DNA of 64,000 bases from Adineta ricciae (taxonomy: Eukaryota; Rotifera; Eurotatoria; Adinetida; Adinetidae). Positions within the stretch are counted from its first letter, which is position 1. Each line of letters begins with the position of its first letter. Below, one piece after another: positions 54,091-64,000 of this stretch. The notes under the pieces were generated by a model. That model was not told the origin of the DNA, did not search any database, and saw only the letters and a program-made list of their open reading frames with translations. The DNA lies in the NCBI GenBank assembly GCA_905250025.1, contig CAJNOJ010000133.1:62001-126000 (forward strand), read 5' to 3'. A program made the position numbers and the translations under genes.

Positions 54091-56012
54091 ATGGCCGATA
54101 ATTTTGATCCATCGAAAAATGACATCGATAAGCCATCTCAGGGTTCGCAGCGTAAGTATGGTTCATTTATTTTATCGTTCAGATAAAATAAACTGCACTA
54201 TCTTTCACTTTGCTATTCTCATAGAGCAAAAGGAACTGCACAGATCAAATAGCAATAGCCAGCGCAATCGTCCTTCACATCGTAGTTTATGGAAACGTAT
54301 GATATCGATTAATTCAGGCGAACAATCAAGTTTGTCTGACAGTCCACCATTTTATACTGAGTAAGATGTACAATTTATCCTTGGCCATTATACTTTTCGC
54401 GTACCTTCAGGCAGCCAAGAAACTCTTCCAATCAAAACGCTCCGAAATATCCACCATCAGCATTCGGCTTTGTCGATCAAGCGTCTAGAGGATCAGCATC
54501 TGGAACTATTCAACCTGAAGTTCATGTTATCGAACAGAGACCAAGACCATATTGGGAATCAGGAGAGAATTCTTTTGAAGATTGGAATCAAGAGCAGCGC
54601 GAAGGTGTATTTGGTCAAGTTCGATGAGCAGTTCATTGATTTTTTTTCTTTTTTGCCCATAGGTGTTGCGTACGCGACAGATCAAGCACATGCTTATGCT
54701 CAGGATCAATATTATGCCAATGAAAGCCGATACGAACAGAAAGGATTATCAGTGAGTCTTCTGATTTCTGTCTGATATCTTTTCATCGCATATAAATTTC
54801 AGAAAAAAATCGATCGATTTGTTCAACGCATTCCTGCGTTAGGAGTATTTTACAAACAACCACTATCTCCGTCCAGTGGAGAAGACATATATCAACAATT
54901 CAAGTATGAACAAACGGCAAGTTTGACGGAAGGTGGTCATCAATCAGCAGAAGATATCTCACCGGACGATTCATCTCTAAATGAACGATACTCAGATGTA
55001 ACACGACTAGATTCGATTAATCTTCAACTTAAAGATGAAACTCAGCCAGTCGACGTCTCTGTTCACCATGGAACGAATCGAATCTATCTGTGCGATGTTG
55101 GTCGAAGTGTTGTAGAAATCTACAATATGAACAAAACTTTTCAACGTGCCATGAACAATGCAACCATGGTTAAGTTTCGACCTACAGCTATTGCCGTCAC
55201 TGCCGATGGTACAGTAATTGTGGCCAGTCATTTTAGTCATTGTCTTCATATGTATTCACCCAATGGTTCGCCAACAGATTCCAACCCTCAATCGTACAAA
55301 CAATTTAAATTAGGCGCTGAAGGTACTCAGGCACATCAGTTCTACCAACCAGCCGGTATTGCTATCGATAGGAACGATGGATATTTGTACGTCTGTGATC
55401 GTGGTAATCGGCGTATACAAGTCTTCACACCTGATGGCATATGTGAACGCATTATTGAATTATATCTGAACACGAAAAAGAAGTGCCCATTAGATCCCAT
55501 TCGAATCGCTACGCAAAACCAATCTGATCAACTTGTTTGTATTGTCGGTTCTGGTGATGCTGTATGTTTCATTCCAAAGCACTCGAATGGGTGAGTCTAC
55601 CTTTTACAGGTAGAATAATTTCAAATCACTAATTCGGTATTCTAGACGGATTTATGTCGATCCATATTTCATTTTGGATCGAAATGGACTAGGCTTAGAC
55701 AATGCTGCTGGTCTAGCTGTTGACGGTCAAGATCGTATCTTTATATCTGATACAAACCATCATCGTATTGTTATTTGTACGTCCGACGGTCATTTTATCA
55801 CAAGTGTGGGTACCGAAGGTAGTGAATTAGGTCGACTGAAACGTCCGTGTGGTTTAGATGTGACCGATGATGGAACTATCATCGTTACTGACGCTGGGAA
55901 TAAACGTCTACAACTGTTTGGTCTCGTACGCGCAGAATCGTCTAATGAAAAAGCTTACGATAGTAACAGCGCGGTGATTAGTGCAGATGATTCTGCAATA
56001 ATATCACTTTAA
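54091..56012 (+). CDS. NHL-repeat beta-propeller protein
   Basis: Exons 54091-54151, 54225-54360, 54411-54604, 54663-54751, 54803-55590, 55646-56012; 544 residues. The first 200 residues are charged, disordered and contain a Tyr/Ala/Gln patch (AYAQDQYYANESRYEQKG). The rest is a propeller with NHL units: VDVSVHHGTNRIYLCDVGR, PTAIAVTADGTVIVASH, PAGIAIDRNDGYLYVCDRGN, AAGLAVDGQDRIFISDTNHH and PCGLDVTDDGTIIVTDAGNK. There is no RING, B-box or signal peptide, so it is a cytoplasmic protein of unknown role, unlike TRIM-NHL proteins. It ends 66 bp from the convergent RBR ligase gene. Confidence 0.83.
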
Positions 56013-56078
56013 CCTGTTGAAATTGCTGGACAAAATCACCAAATTGTTTTTTCTTTTTTTATTCAAAACGATTTATTA

Positions 56079-57658
56079 TTAATCTGAATACTGTTTACAT
56101 GCACGTCCAAAATGAGTTCTGTCGTTGATCAAAGGGCGAAGACATCGAAAACAAAAACCGCGTTTGCAATATTGACAAATAGCGTAGTTATTTGCACCAT
56201 ACTTCACGTGAACTTTGCCACATTTTTCATATGGACACATTTTAGTACGAGAGAGGAAAAGGCCAGACACCACTTTTAATGTGGAAGATTCGAAATCATT
56301 TGAATCGAGATCTCCTTCAGTTGGTTCACGTAATATTAAATTGAGAATTTGATCGACATTTTGTCCGGCATCGTCAAAGAGAGCTTTCGTCGCAGCTGTT
56401 TCATCTTTCGCGTCACTCCAATTGAAATGTCTTTGACAACGAGTACAAAACATATGATCGCATCCTTGATTTTTCTCAATAGGTGTTCGACAAAGTGGAT
56501 TAGGACACAGACGTGTTGTGTTCTCTATTTTCGCAACGGCAAGAAATTCCTTTAGAAGCTCTTGACTTTCTTCTGCTGATAGTTTGTGAGCTTGAAGACT
56601 TTGACGTAATTTACGTCGATGAGCTTTCAATAAAGCCATTTCAAGTTCTCTGCCACACATAGTTTCCGAATGATAAGTCTTCTTGCATTTCTTACAAAAC
56701 GGAAATCGGCATTGTTCACAAAGAGCCAGATTGTCATTTTCGCCTCCAGCGATAACCGGTATTTGACATCTAAGCATCAGCGAAGACCATTAATTATCAT
56801 TAGACGAAAGTACATATCTACTAACCTAGGACACCAAACGATATCCAACATTTGATCAAATGTTTTCTGCAACAGCAATCGTTCATATTTTTCATATAAA
56901 CTATTATCCTTAACCATCAGTTTGATTTCTGATGGTAACATAGATAATTGACACTGAGCATCAGGGCAAAGTAACCATTCAACGGAACCGGCATTAATAT
57001 GTAATACAGCATATTCTTGAAGACATTGTCGACAGAATACGTGATGACATTTGTGTAAGCGTATCATATCCCGTCCGGGAATGTTATTTGATGTACAAAT
57101 TGGACATTCATGATATTCAAGAAGAAACTTTTCGTCCTCTTTTTCGCGATTATGGGCGATCAATTGATCGTAGATAGCTGACGCTTGTTTTGGTTCGTAA
57201 CTGGACATTGCTCGTGGTTCATCGTTTTCGTCATCGATCTCTTCAGTAGTTAAACGAAGTTCATTCGACGATAGAAAGTGTTCCTTGAGACATTCAACCC
57301 ATTGATAGACAATCGGTTGACTGAGATTCTCTTGCCAAATTTGATCTAATTTGTGACACATAATTGCCAAATATTGTCTAGGAAGATAACACGATGACAG
57401 AACGAATGTTGGCGAATCAGTCGACGACGGATATTGATCATGAAAGTTCACCGTTAGAATTAATGGCGGAAGGTTTTGAATTTGTGTGCATAGTTCGTTA
57501 GAATTGTCGATAAGACGCAGAAGAAATGGTGAAGGTAACTGAAATTCAATATCGACTTCACATCGATCATTTTCATCGCCTAGATCAGTAACTGCATCGC
57601 CTAGAATTGACCTTAAAATGAGCAATTCCTCTTCTTGTTGTTGTTTGTTCTCTTCCAT
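56079..57658 (-). CDS. RNF14: RBR-type E3 ubiquitin ligase, RNF14-like
   Basis: Exons 57658-56826 and 56769-56079; 507 residues. An N-terminal RWD domain (about 1-125, EEELLILRSILGDAV) precedes RING1 (ECPICTSN...HKCHHVFCRQCL), the IBR (CEQCRFPFCKKCKKTYH) and RING2 (RLCPNPLCRTPIEKNQGCDHMFC, whose Cys after QG is the expected thioester site). This order is that of RNF14. After RING2 starts, the usual FCWxC is replaced by FNWSDA. About 70 residues then intervene before a second Cys set (CPYEKC ... ICQYCKRGFCFRCLRPL ... HFGRAC) that looks like the family's RING2 end. RNF14 ubiquitinates proteins stuck on stalled ribosomes in mammals. The function is probably kept, but RING2 geometry is odd. Confidence 0.88.
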
Positions 57659-57942
57659 TGACTGTTACTACTGCTAATGCTATCTTCGACTCACGTGCGT
57701 TTTTTTATACTGACGCTTATTTTTCTCTCGAGCGGTGACGTCATCGTTGCACAATAACATGACAGAACCAATGACGCCGTATGATGCATGTTTCTGGCTG
57801 ATATATAGCAATAGTACAGAGATCAATAACAACAAAAATAATAAGAATCTTTAGAGTTTAGGCAAGAAAAAGAAGGAGTAAAATTGATTCGTGGAATTTG
57901 TTTCTCTCAATGTCTATCGAATTTATACATTGCCATCATCAT

Positions 57943-58821
57943 TCAATTGCGACGTAAGGCATCTAAACGAGCTTCTAAATCGGCATCAGCAGTCGAGACT
58001 GCACGTTGGCCTTGTGCAGGGTTGGCAGCACGACCAGCCAAGGTGTTCTGTTCTGCGCCTACGATAGCAAAAACAATGAATCATTTTTATCAGTTCAGAT
58101 AAACAAGTTACTTGGTATCTGGTTGGCCATGGTGATATTCAGCTCGTTAAGCACTTGATCAACAAGTTCTTCACTAGATGAAAGAGAACAGTTCAATTGA
58201 GGAAACGAACCGAAAGATTTTCACGTACGTTGCTTCTTCGTCGTCGTCACCTTCGAAAGCAGCGTCCATCGCGTCATTCATCATTTCTTGTTTGATATTA
58301 TTTGCGGTCATGTTTTGTTCGAACATTTGCATAGTTTTTTGAAAATCTGCTAATGGCATCTGTAAATGAAGACAGTGCTTCGTATTGAAATCAGAAAAGC
58401 AGAGGAACAAACCATTCGATTTAATCGAGCCAATGTTTTCGTTGTTTTAACCATGACGCTAGCCATTGTCATTTGAGCGTTCATAGATGATGCCTCGGAC
58501 TCCAATGTCGACAAGGTGGCATCCATTGCGCCTAATTTATTGATTTGATTTCGTTGGTTAACAATATTCTTCGCATATGTTCGTAATGCTTTCTATCAAA
58601 GACGAAATCATAAGTAAACTGAAGTTCGTCGAGATAGTCTAACGCACCTGTTCACCTTTCGCAGCTAACTTACGAATTTCGTTTTCATTACGAGTCTTTT
58701 CATTGTTCAAACGATTCTTCTCTCGTTCGAGCTCGCGTCTTGCTTGTCGAATTGCACGTTTATTCTCTTGCATAATCTCTTTTGGTGTCTTCGTATGAAA
58801 GAATTCTTTTATTCTATCCAT
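57943..58821 (-). CDS. CHMP2A: ESCRT-III subunit CHMP2A (Vps2)
   Basis: Five exons: 58821-58648, 58592-58413, 58359-58229, 58173-58112, 58058-57943; 220 residues (human CHMP2A 222). The basic helical N-terminus starts MDRIKEFFHTKTPKEIMQEN and ARRELEREKNRLNNEK. The acidic middle is NDAMDAAFEGDDDEE. The C-terminus ends in a MIT-interacting motif, DADLEARLDALRRN. It polymerises with CHMP3/4 and recruits VPS4 to cut membrane necks in endosome sorting, cytokinesis and repair. All phases fit. It lies 284 bp upstream of, and on the same strand as, the RNF14-like gene. Confidence 0.95.
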
Positions 58822-59341
58822 GATTTGCTCTGATGATAATACTGGAAAACAAGAATCTATGTAAGAAAATAAAATAGCATATGAATATAAATGAGTCAGT
58901 ATAAGGCCGAATAACGCGAATGAACGAACATTATATACTGAAGCGAAGTATGCAAACGCCAGGATTTCTCATTCATTATGACTCATATTAATGACAAGGT
59001 AAATACCAGTGAGAATCAAAGATTGAAAATTTATGTAAGTTTTGATTGTAGAAGATCGATTCGATTATCTTTATTATGTTATTTTCAGAAATAAGAAGAA
59101 TAGAGGGCGCTCATGTGCGTGAATTTAGAAATTAGTCAACTTCATGAGATAGATAAGAGAAATGAGACACGAATTTGGTTACTGTTGTAAAATTTATTTA
59201 TTAAAATTAGAGCACCGCTTACATGACAAAATACTCAAGAAAAAAATGCCAAGTTGATAGATAAGTTCATGCATTTAATAAGAAGTTTCAAGAGCACCAA
59301 CAATTAAAAAGATATGACAAACTAGCTAGCCGAAATGTGAG
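58822..59341. other. spacer between CHMP2A and the C2-domain gene
   Basis: 520 bp, AT-rich; CHMP2A 5' flank and 3' UTR of the next minus-strand gene. Nothing else is seen. Confidence 0.45.
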
Positions 59342-62300
59342 TTATTTTTCTTGAGTATTTGATCGTAATGGAAGTCGACAATGGTGTACTGTCGTTGGAT
59401 CTTTTAAGAATGTTTCCCAAGCCGAGATTTCGGTTTTCAGTGTACCGGATCCTTTCGCTACTTTACTATCGGAAGGAGCTGATGCCGAATGAAGTTGTAT
59501 AGAACCAATCATTGGTTTTCGAAAACGCTCTTGACACCAGATACTAATTTCGAGAGACATATTCGGCAGATTCTTTCGACGAACATTTTCCCAACGTAAT
59601 GGAATATCCCATTTCGGAGTTGGCCCTTTGCGTACTGTTGGTAACTTGCGTTTCAGTTTATCAGGCATTAATACACTACATTTGAACAAGAAAGAGCAAT
59701 ACAAACTCACCAAGAAAGAGATGTTTACCCTTTGCAAATCGCATCAATCGGGTGCTTTCCATAGTAGATGCCTATGCCCTGAATTTCGCTGATTTGAATA
59801 GTACCTGTTTCTTTATCTTGCCGGTTTTCCAGGAAGGTTAAATTAAATTGCAACACATTTGACTCTCCCGCTGTTCCAGCATTGGATGCGGCCTAAACGA
59901 ACAAAAAATACGATGGTAAAATTATTCGTATAATGTCATCAGTTACATCGTCATTCGACACGCGACTCAATAAAGTATGTTCTTCGACTTTGTCCAGTGT
60001 ACAATGAGCTAATGGAATATGTATTTCACCGAGGAAATCATTGTGTCCAATAGATGATTGACTCCAAACTGAAATCCAAAGAATTCGTGAGCTAAACTCA
60101 TCACTGCTCACACGATACTAAAGTGTAAAGACAGGAATTTCTATATTGTACAGGAAATAAGTTTCTTACCCGCAATATCTCAGCAAAGACTGGGTCAGTT
60201 GTATGCTTTTTTATCGATGTTTTCAGTTTACTGGATTTCGATTGATCCGGTAATAGATAACATTTGCAATACCTGTGAGAGACAAAGACAACGTTTGTGG
60301 TGATGATATGATATCGAAAGAACTTACGGATTAGATGTTTGATTCCGTTTAGCACGAGCTAAATTTGTACATTTATTAATAAGTATTTCCAACGAACTGG
60401 ATTTGATATTGTATGAAAGTCTTATTTCGATGGTACCAGTGATATCAAGTTCATAGTTAGCTTTGGAATCGCTTATGCCACTGTTGAGACTTAATTGTGA
60501 ACCCTAAACAAACAGTACGCATCAATAAATTAGTAAATGTGAATAAATAAATAAGAAGGTTAGAATATTAATTGAACAAACGTTAGCAGAATCTTACACG
60601 TAGGCTCATGAAAGAAGATGTTCGTTTAGTTTTATCCTAAAGTACAATGGTATCAATAACGTTGTTGAAAGTTTTCAAAAGGTCGCTTCTTCTCGTCAAA
60701 TATGAATTTACCAGTTTTACTTGTTGAACATTCTTATCAGTATCTTCGTCGCTATCGCCAGCGGAAGCACGAGTTCCAACACTTGCCGTTCGACTGGTTC
60801 GAGGTTCATCACGATTTCCAACACTTTTCAGACGATCGTCACGGCCGCGTACAGCAATCGGCGCTGCAGCGCTGAATGTCGCTGACAAAAGATTTGATCT
60901 GGGTTTGGGTTCTGTGCTCTTGCTTGACGCGACCACAGGGCTTGATTCTTGTCGCTTGATGTTAGCCGATTGTTTTGATGCTCCAGTTGGTATTTGCAAA
61001 GATTCAGATTTCGTTGGAACATCTAAATATGAAAAATGTTACAGGATTAAATAATGCAAAAAGCTAGTGTTATATTCAAAAGAGGAAAAATGGAAAAAAA
61101 ATTACAAGAAGAGAAGAAGAAACAACAACGAGAGAAATGTTTGTTTGTTTTGTCTCAGCGTGTTTGGTAACGTTTTTTATCCGATGATCGACGTACAGTG
61201 CGTTTTCGCGATGATGTACCCGTAGAATTCGAAGCTGTTGACATGCTCGTATCATCATCCTTCGTTGGTGATGGTGCTAGATGCAGTTTCATCAGCAAAT
61301 ATTTTGTTTTGGATATTTTTGCTGGAGTTTGTTTGGTGATGGATGTTGCACTAGCCATTTTAATAAGCCGTGGTGGTTGTAATTCAACGGGATCTTCGTC
61401 ATCACTAACACAACTATCACTCCATCGTCGTTCGAGTGGCAGTTTCAATTTGTGCTTGAGATTTTGATCAGAGTCTTTCTTTTCCACACTAATATTTGTT
61501 TGTCGTACCCGGGAATAGGCTTGAATACGATTAAGTTCTTTCGATAGAATCAGACCATCACGGTTTTCTTCTTCCTCTTCTTCTTCGCCGATGCTGTGTA
61601 ATCCATATTTATCGAGACTATTCGGTGAAGGTGATGACGATGATGTGATAGGAATGGTTGACGATGATGATGAATAATAATCATATGTATGATTGGGATT
61701 AAATGTGGCTGCTGCGAGATAATCGCTTTCGATAATACGTTCACTATTTGCAAATTCACCGTCCATCCAATCAGTCGAGCAATCGAATACACGTGAGTGG
61801 CCATCCGGATCAGTGATGCAAATCGTGGTTGGAATGATTAGATTAGAAGGAACAAATGAAACATGATTTTCTTTCGTTTTGCTTGGCTTTTTAAAAAGTC
61901 TTTTATTTCGAATTAGTAAACTTTCATGGTTATTTTCATCACTTGATGTTCCATCATCGTCATGTAAAACTCCACATGATTGAGTGAAGAAGCGTGTCGG
62001 TATTGTGGGTGGTGCTGGTGCCCATAGTGGAGAGATTGGAGCCGGGTTTTGTTCATCGCCTGTAATACTTTTCCGTTTTGTTTGGGAAACATCATCAGTA
62101 GAAATGGAAAGCCATGTGTATGGACGTGGCTGGGACTTTTTCGGTGCGATAAAGATAGGTGCTGGCTTAGCAGGTTTTCTTGTTGTTGCTGTTGACGTAT
62201 TGCTGTTGCTGTTGTTGCTTGCAGTAGGTGCTGATCTTGTTTTAGCGTAGGGCGCGAGTAGATTGGGATTTGAGCAATCGGGAGGTGTGGAGAGACTTTT

Positions 62301-63975
62301 TCGAAAAGCCGTACGTCGTCGTGCTTGAGTGGTAACTAGTGGTGTTGTTCGTTTTTGTATAGATGATTCTATTGATTTTGATGAATCACTAACGTTGGAT
62401 GTTTCCTCCTTATTTTCACTTGACGAAGTGTCATTAGGGACATCGTTTCTAGTTGCGATTTCTGTTGGCACAACAGGTGGGTTAGTAGGAGATATTTGTG
62501 CAAATCCATCGGGTGTCGTGATATTTGCAGGATTCTGTAATGCTTGTTGATGTTCCAATGTCTTTAGTTTCCAATGTTGGAAGACTTGCACGATGAATGC
62601 TTCTTTGTAAGTGGAATCGGAATCATCGTCATCATGATCCGCTAAATGTCTACTGATAAATGGGCGATGTCTGGTTTGAGGATAATAGCTCGGCATTGTC
62701 GATTCAGTTAAAACAGATGTGTGTGCAGGAAGAGTTGAAGTTGGCTTTGACTGATGTTCATAATGATATAAGTCGGTCATGGTACTACAAAGAGTGGAAA
62801 CTATTGCTTGACATTGTCGAAGAAAAATGCGTTCATAGTCGAAAACATGAAAGTATCATTTTTGACTTAATTTGTCCGTCGTTCGATTGATGGTTTTTTT
62901 TCTCTTCTTTTTCTCTTCTCCAATAGTTATGTCTATTTACAATGCTCAGAAAATTGGCGTCAAGTTAATAATGCTTATTCGAGCATGACTGATGTGTCAC
63001 ATAGTGTAGTAAAAGTGTTTATAATGTACGAGTAAATGCATATACACTCTTTTTCTATCTCTTCCATATGGTTTCACGAATAAAAACGTCTCCCCTCCTT
63101 TCTTCGACTGTGGAATCAAATGCTAATTAGAAATGCTACTAAATTAATACTGTACCATATGATATTGACTCAGTTGAGAGAAAAAGATCATTATCGTTTG
63201 ATTTCTTACGTGTTTTCGTTGATCATAGGCCATCATTGATGTAAATACGATTTGTTTTCTTTTCTGCCTTCACAACCACAGAGATACACCAATAATAACT
63301 GTGCGAGTGATATAAACAAATTACGAAACCACACCATATTGATCGGTTATGATTGATTGATTTTTAGTGCAAAGAGAAAATAAAACACAAAGAAGGAGAA
63401 GACGAAGAGGAGAAAAGAAAAGAAATTATTGTGTAACTAATGAATCAGTTAGTGAGATCAAGGTAATAATTGCAGCGATATGGATGATAATCGTCCAGGC
63501 GTGAAAGCATTCGAGCAGCGCGTGTTTAATCTCACGCTCGGCTTTCGAGTGTAAAAAACATTCTTTAGAAAACCGATCGAAAATATACATATATATAGAA
63601 AAAAAAGTACGCAAAGGAGAAAAGAAGAACGATCAGGCAGTAGATAAAAAATTATATTCCGACGCCGGGAATCGAACCCGGGCCTCCTGCGTGAAAGGCA
63701 GAAATCCTAACCACTAGACCACGTCGGATACATACTTGTTTTGTCTGTTGTCTCAGAGATTTTCACTGAGATGGTATCTTCGTCATCTTTCCCCGATGGC
63801 TTATTGGAACTAACAGATAAATTATCTCTTTTTGAACTTGACGCAGTACGTGATGATAATAATTGTGAAGGCGTAATCCGATGTACTGTATCGCGTAAAT
63901 TCTGCATCGAAGCGCTAAGAGTTTTATGCGATGATTTTTCAGTTGTGATCGATTCCAGGCTCAGTTTAGAATCAT
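59342..63975 (-). CDS. tandem-C2 (synaptotagmin-like) protein, 5' part outside window
   Basis: At least eight exons read leftward: 63975-63736, 61022-60712, then shorter exons to 59342 (junctions near 60636-60597, 60507-60330, 60279-60171, 60119-59943, 59892-59730, 59679-59342). Visible protein: a Ser/Thr/Lys-rich disordered part, then a first C2 domain (GTIEIRLSYNIKSSSLEILI, YCKCYLLPDQSKSSKLKTSI, ILWISVWSQSSIGHNDFLGE) and a second C2-like half (YYGKHPIDAICKG, LMPDKLKRKLPTVRKGPTPK, LEISIWCQERFRKPMIGSIQ). The basic KRKLPTVRKG is typical of Slp/synaptotagmin C2. The Asp clusters for Ca2+ are poor, so calcium-independent lipid or Rab-linked docking is likely. The first listed exon is joined by phase (A + AT) across a 2,713-bp intron, which is inference. 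Confidence 0.72.
61155..62780 (-). CDS. intronless disordered protein nested in the C2-gene intron
   Basis: A single 541-residue open frame starting MTDLYHYEHQ. It is rich in Ser, Thr, Pro and Asn, with one helical piece near residue 65 (YKEAFIVQVFQHWKLKTLEH), acidic runs (EEEEEEE near 400) and a basic end (SSRKRTVRRSSDKKRY). Homopolymer-like Ser and Glu runs explain its long open antisense frames. It has no domain I recognise. It may be an independent gene inside the intron. Less likely, it is an alternative exon: a GT near its end could splice in phase to 61022, giving a C2 protein with a long N-terminus. Confidence 0.5.
   Translation of the reverse strand: MTDLYHYEHQSKPTSTLPAHTSVLTESTMPSYYPQTRHRPFISRHLADHDDDDSDSTYKEAFIVQVFQHWKLKTLEHQQALQNPANITTPDGFAQISPTNPPVVPTEIATRNDVPNDTSSSENKEETSNVSDSSKSIESSIQKRTTPLVTTQARRRTAFRKSLSTPPDCSNPNLLAPYAKTRSAPTASNNSNSNTSTATTRKPAKPAPIFIAPKKSQPRPYTWLSISTDDVSQTKRKSITGDEQNPAPISPLWAPAPPTIPTRFFTQSCGVLHDDDGTSSDENNHESLLIRNKRLFKKPSKTKENHVSFVPSNLIIPTTICITDPDGHSRVFDCSTDWMDGEFANSERIIESDYLAAATFNPNHTYDYYSSSSSTIPITSSSSPSPNSLDKYGLHSIGEEEEEEENRDGLILSKELNRIQAYSRVRQTNISVEKKDSDQNLKHKLKLPLERRWSDSCVSDDEDPVELQPPRLIKMASATSITKQTPAKISKTKYLLMKLHLAPSPTKDDDTSMSTASNSTGTSSRKRTVRRSSDKKRYQTR
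63646..63651 (-). terminator. RNA polymerase III terminator of the tRNA gene
   Basis: A run of six T on the minus strand, 6 nt past the tRNA 3' end. Confidence 0.7.
63658..63728 (-). tRNA. tRNA-Glu (anticodon UUC)
   Basis: A 71-nt cloverleaf on the minus strand, no intron. The 7-bp acceptor stem is TCCGACG with CGTCGGA. The D arm contains GGTCTAGTGGTTAG, the anticodon arm TCTGC-CTTTCAC-GCAGG has the TTC anticodon, and the T arm is CCGGG-TTCGATT-CCCGG. Internal A and B boxes (TGGTCTAGTGG, GGTTCGATTCC) are intact, CCA is not encoded, and a T6 terminator follows. It decodes GAA (and GAG by wobble). Confidence 0.97.
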
Positions 63976-64000
63976 CTAAACAAGAAGCTTATAATCAGCG

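Noticed and set aside
60828-61022. ATG at 61022 as the start of the C2-domain gene
   Set aside because: That ATG is out of frame with the C2 protein and directly follows a TTTAG acceptor. The true frame needs one base from an upstream exon.

Overview
The window looks like nuclear DNA of a small AT-rich animal, most likely a bdelloid rotifer (inference). The genes are animal genes: Van Gogh, plasma-membrane Ca2+-ATPase, muscle essential light chain, CHMP2 and cytosolic HSP90. They are packed close together and cut by very short GT-AG introns, mostly 46-75 bp and often starting GTAAG. Several genes look plant- or bacteria-like: a STELLO-type glycosyltransferase pair and a secreted YbaY-MsrB fusion. 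Introns and reading frames were rebuilt by eye from splice signals and phase, not by alignment.

Layout. 0-12.7 kb: 3' end of a Cys/His-rich gene; a secreted gene with a DYKDN-type repeat; a type II membrane protein (-); STELLO-like copy A (+); a B-box gene that carries two copies of the Cys/His unit seen in the first gene; and a secreted YbaY-MsrB fusion. 13-15 kb: Van Gogh-like planar-polarity protein (-), ending in the classic ETSV PDZ ligand. 15-19.3 kb: mostly empty. 19.3-22.1 kb: a TTK/Mps1-type kinase with an N-myristoylation signal, then a Bax inhibitor-1 gene.

23.8-32.2 kb: a plasma-membrane Ca2+ pump with about 25 exons, a lysine/acid-rich insertion of about 300 residues, and a possible alternative start whose ATG is split by a 1.6-kb intron. 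33.6-39.3 kb: essential myosin light chain, three small or unknown genes, and HSP90 with a degenerate heat-shock element and TATA box. 39.4-43.0 kb (-): a type I glycoprotein and STELLO-like copy B. Copies A and B lie inverted about 31 kb apart. They share a 1.2-kb near-identical block, intron included, between diverged ends, which looks like ectopic gene conversion.

45.1-52.6 kb: phospholipid scramblase-like gene, an intronless and degraded PAICS-like gene, and a leucine-rich-type membrane receptor. 52.7-58.8 kb: a coiled-coil/proline-rich gene (-) sharing a 235-bp divergent promoter with an NHL-repeat gene (+), then an RNF14-like RBR ubiquitin ligase (-) and CHMP2A (-). 59.3-64 kb: a tandem-C2 (synaptotagmin-like) gene (-) running off the right edge. 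Its 2.7-kb intron appears to hold a tRNA-Glu gene starting 7 nt inside the donor site and an intronless 541-residue gene, both on the same strand.

No operon, CRISPR array, intact transposon or virus was seen. The sequence-level oddities are the conversion tract, the fold-back repeat upstream of copy A, the nested-gene intron, the YbaY-MsrB fusion, the degraded PAICS and the remodelled Ca2+ pump.
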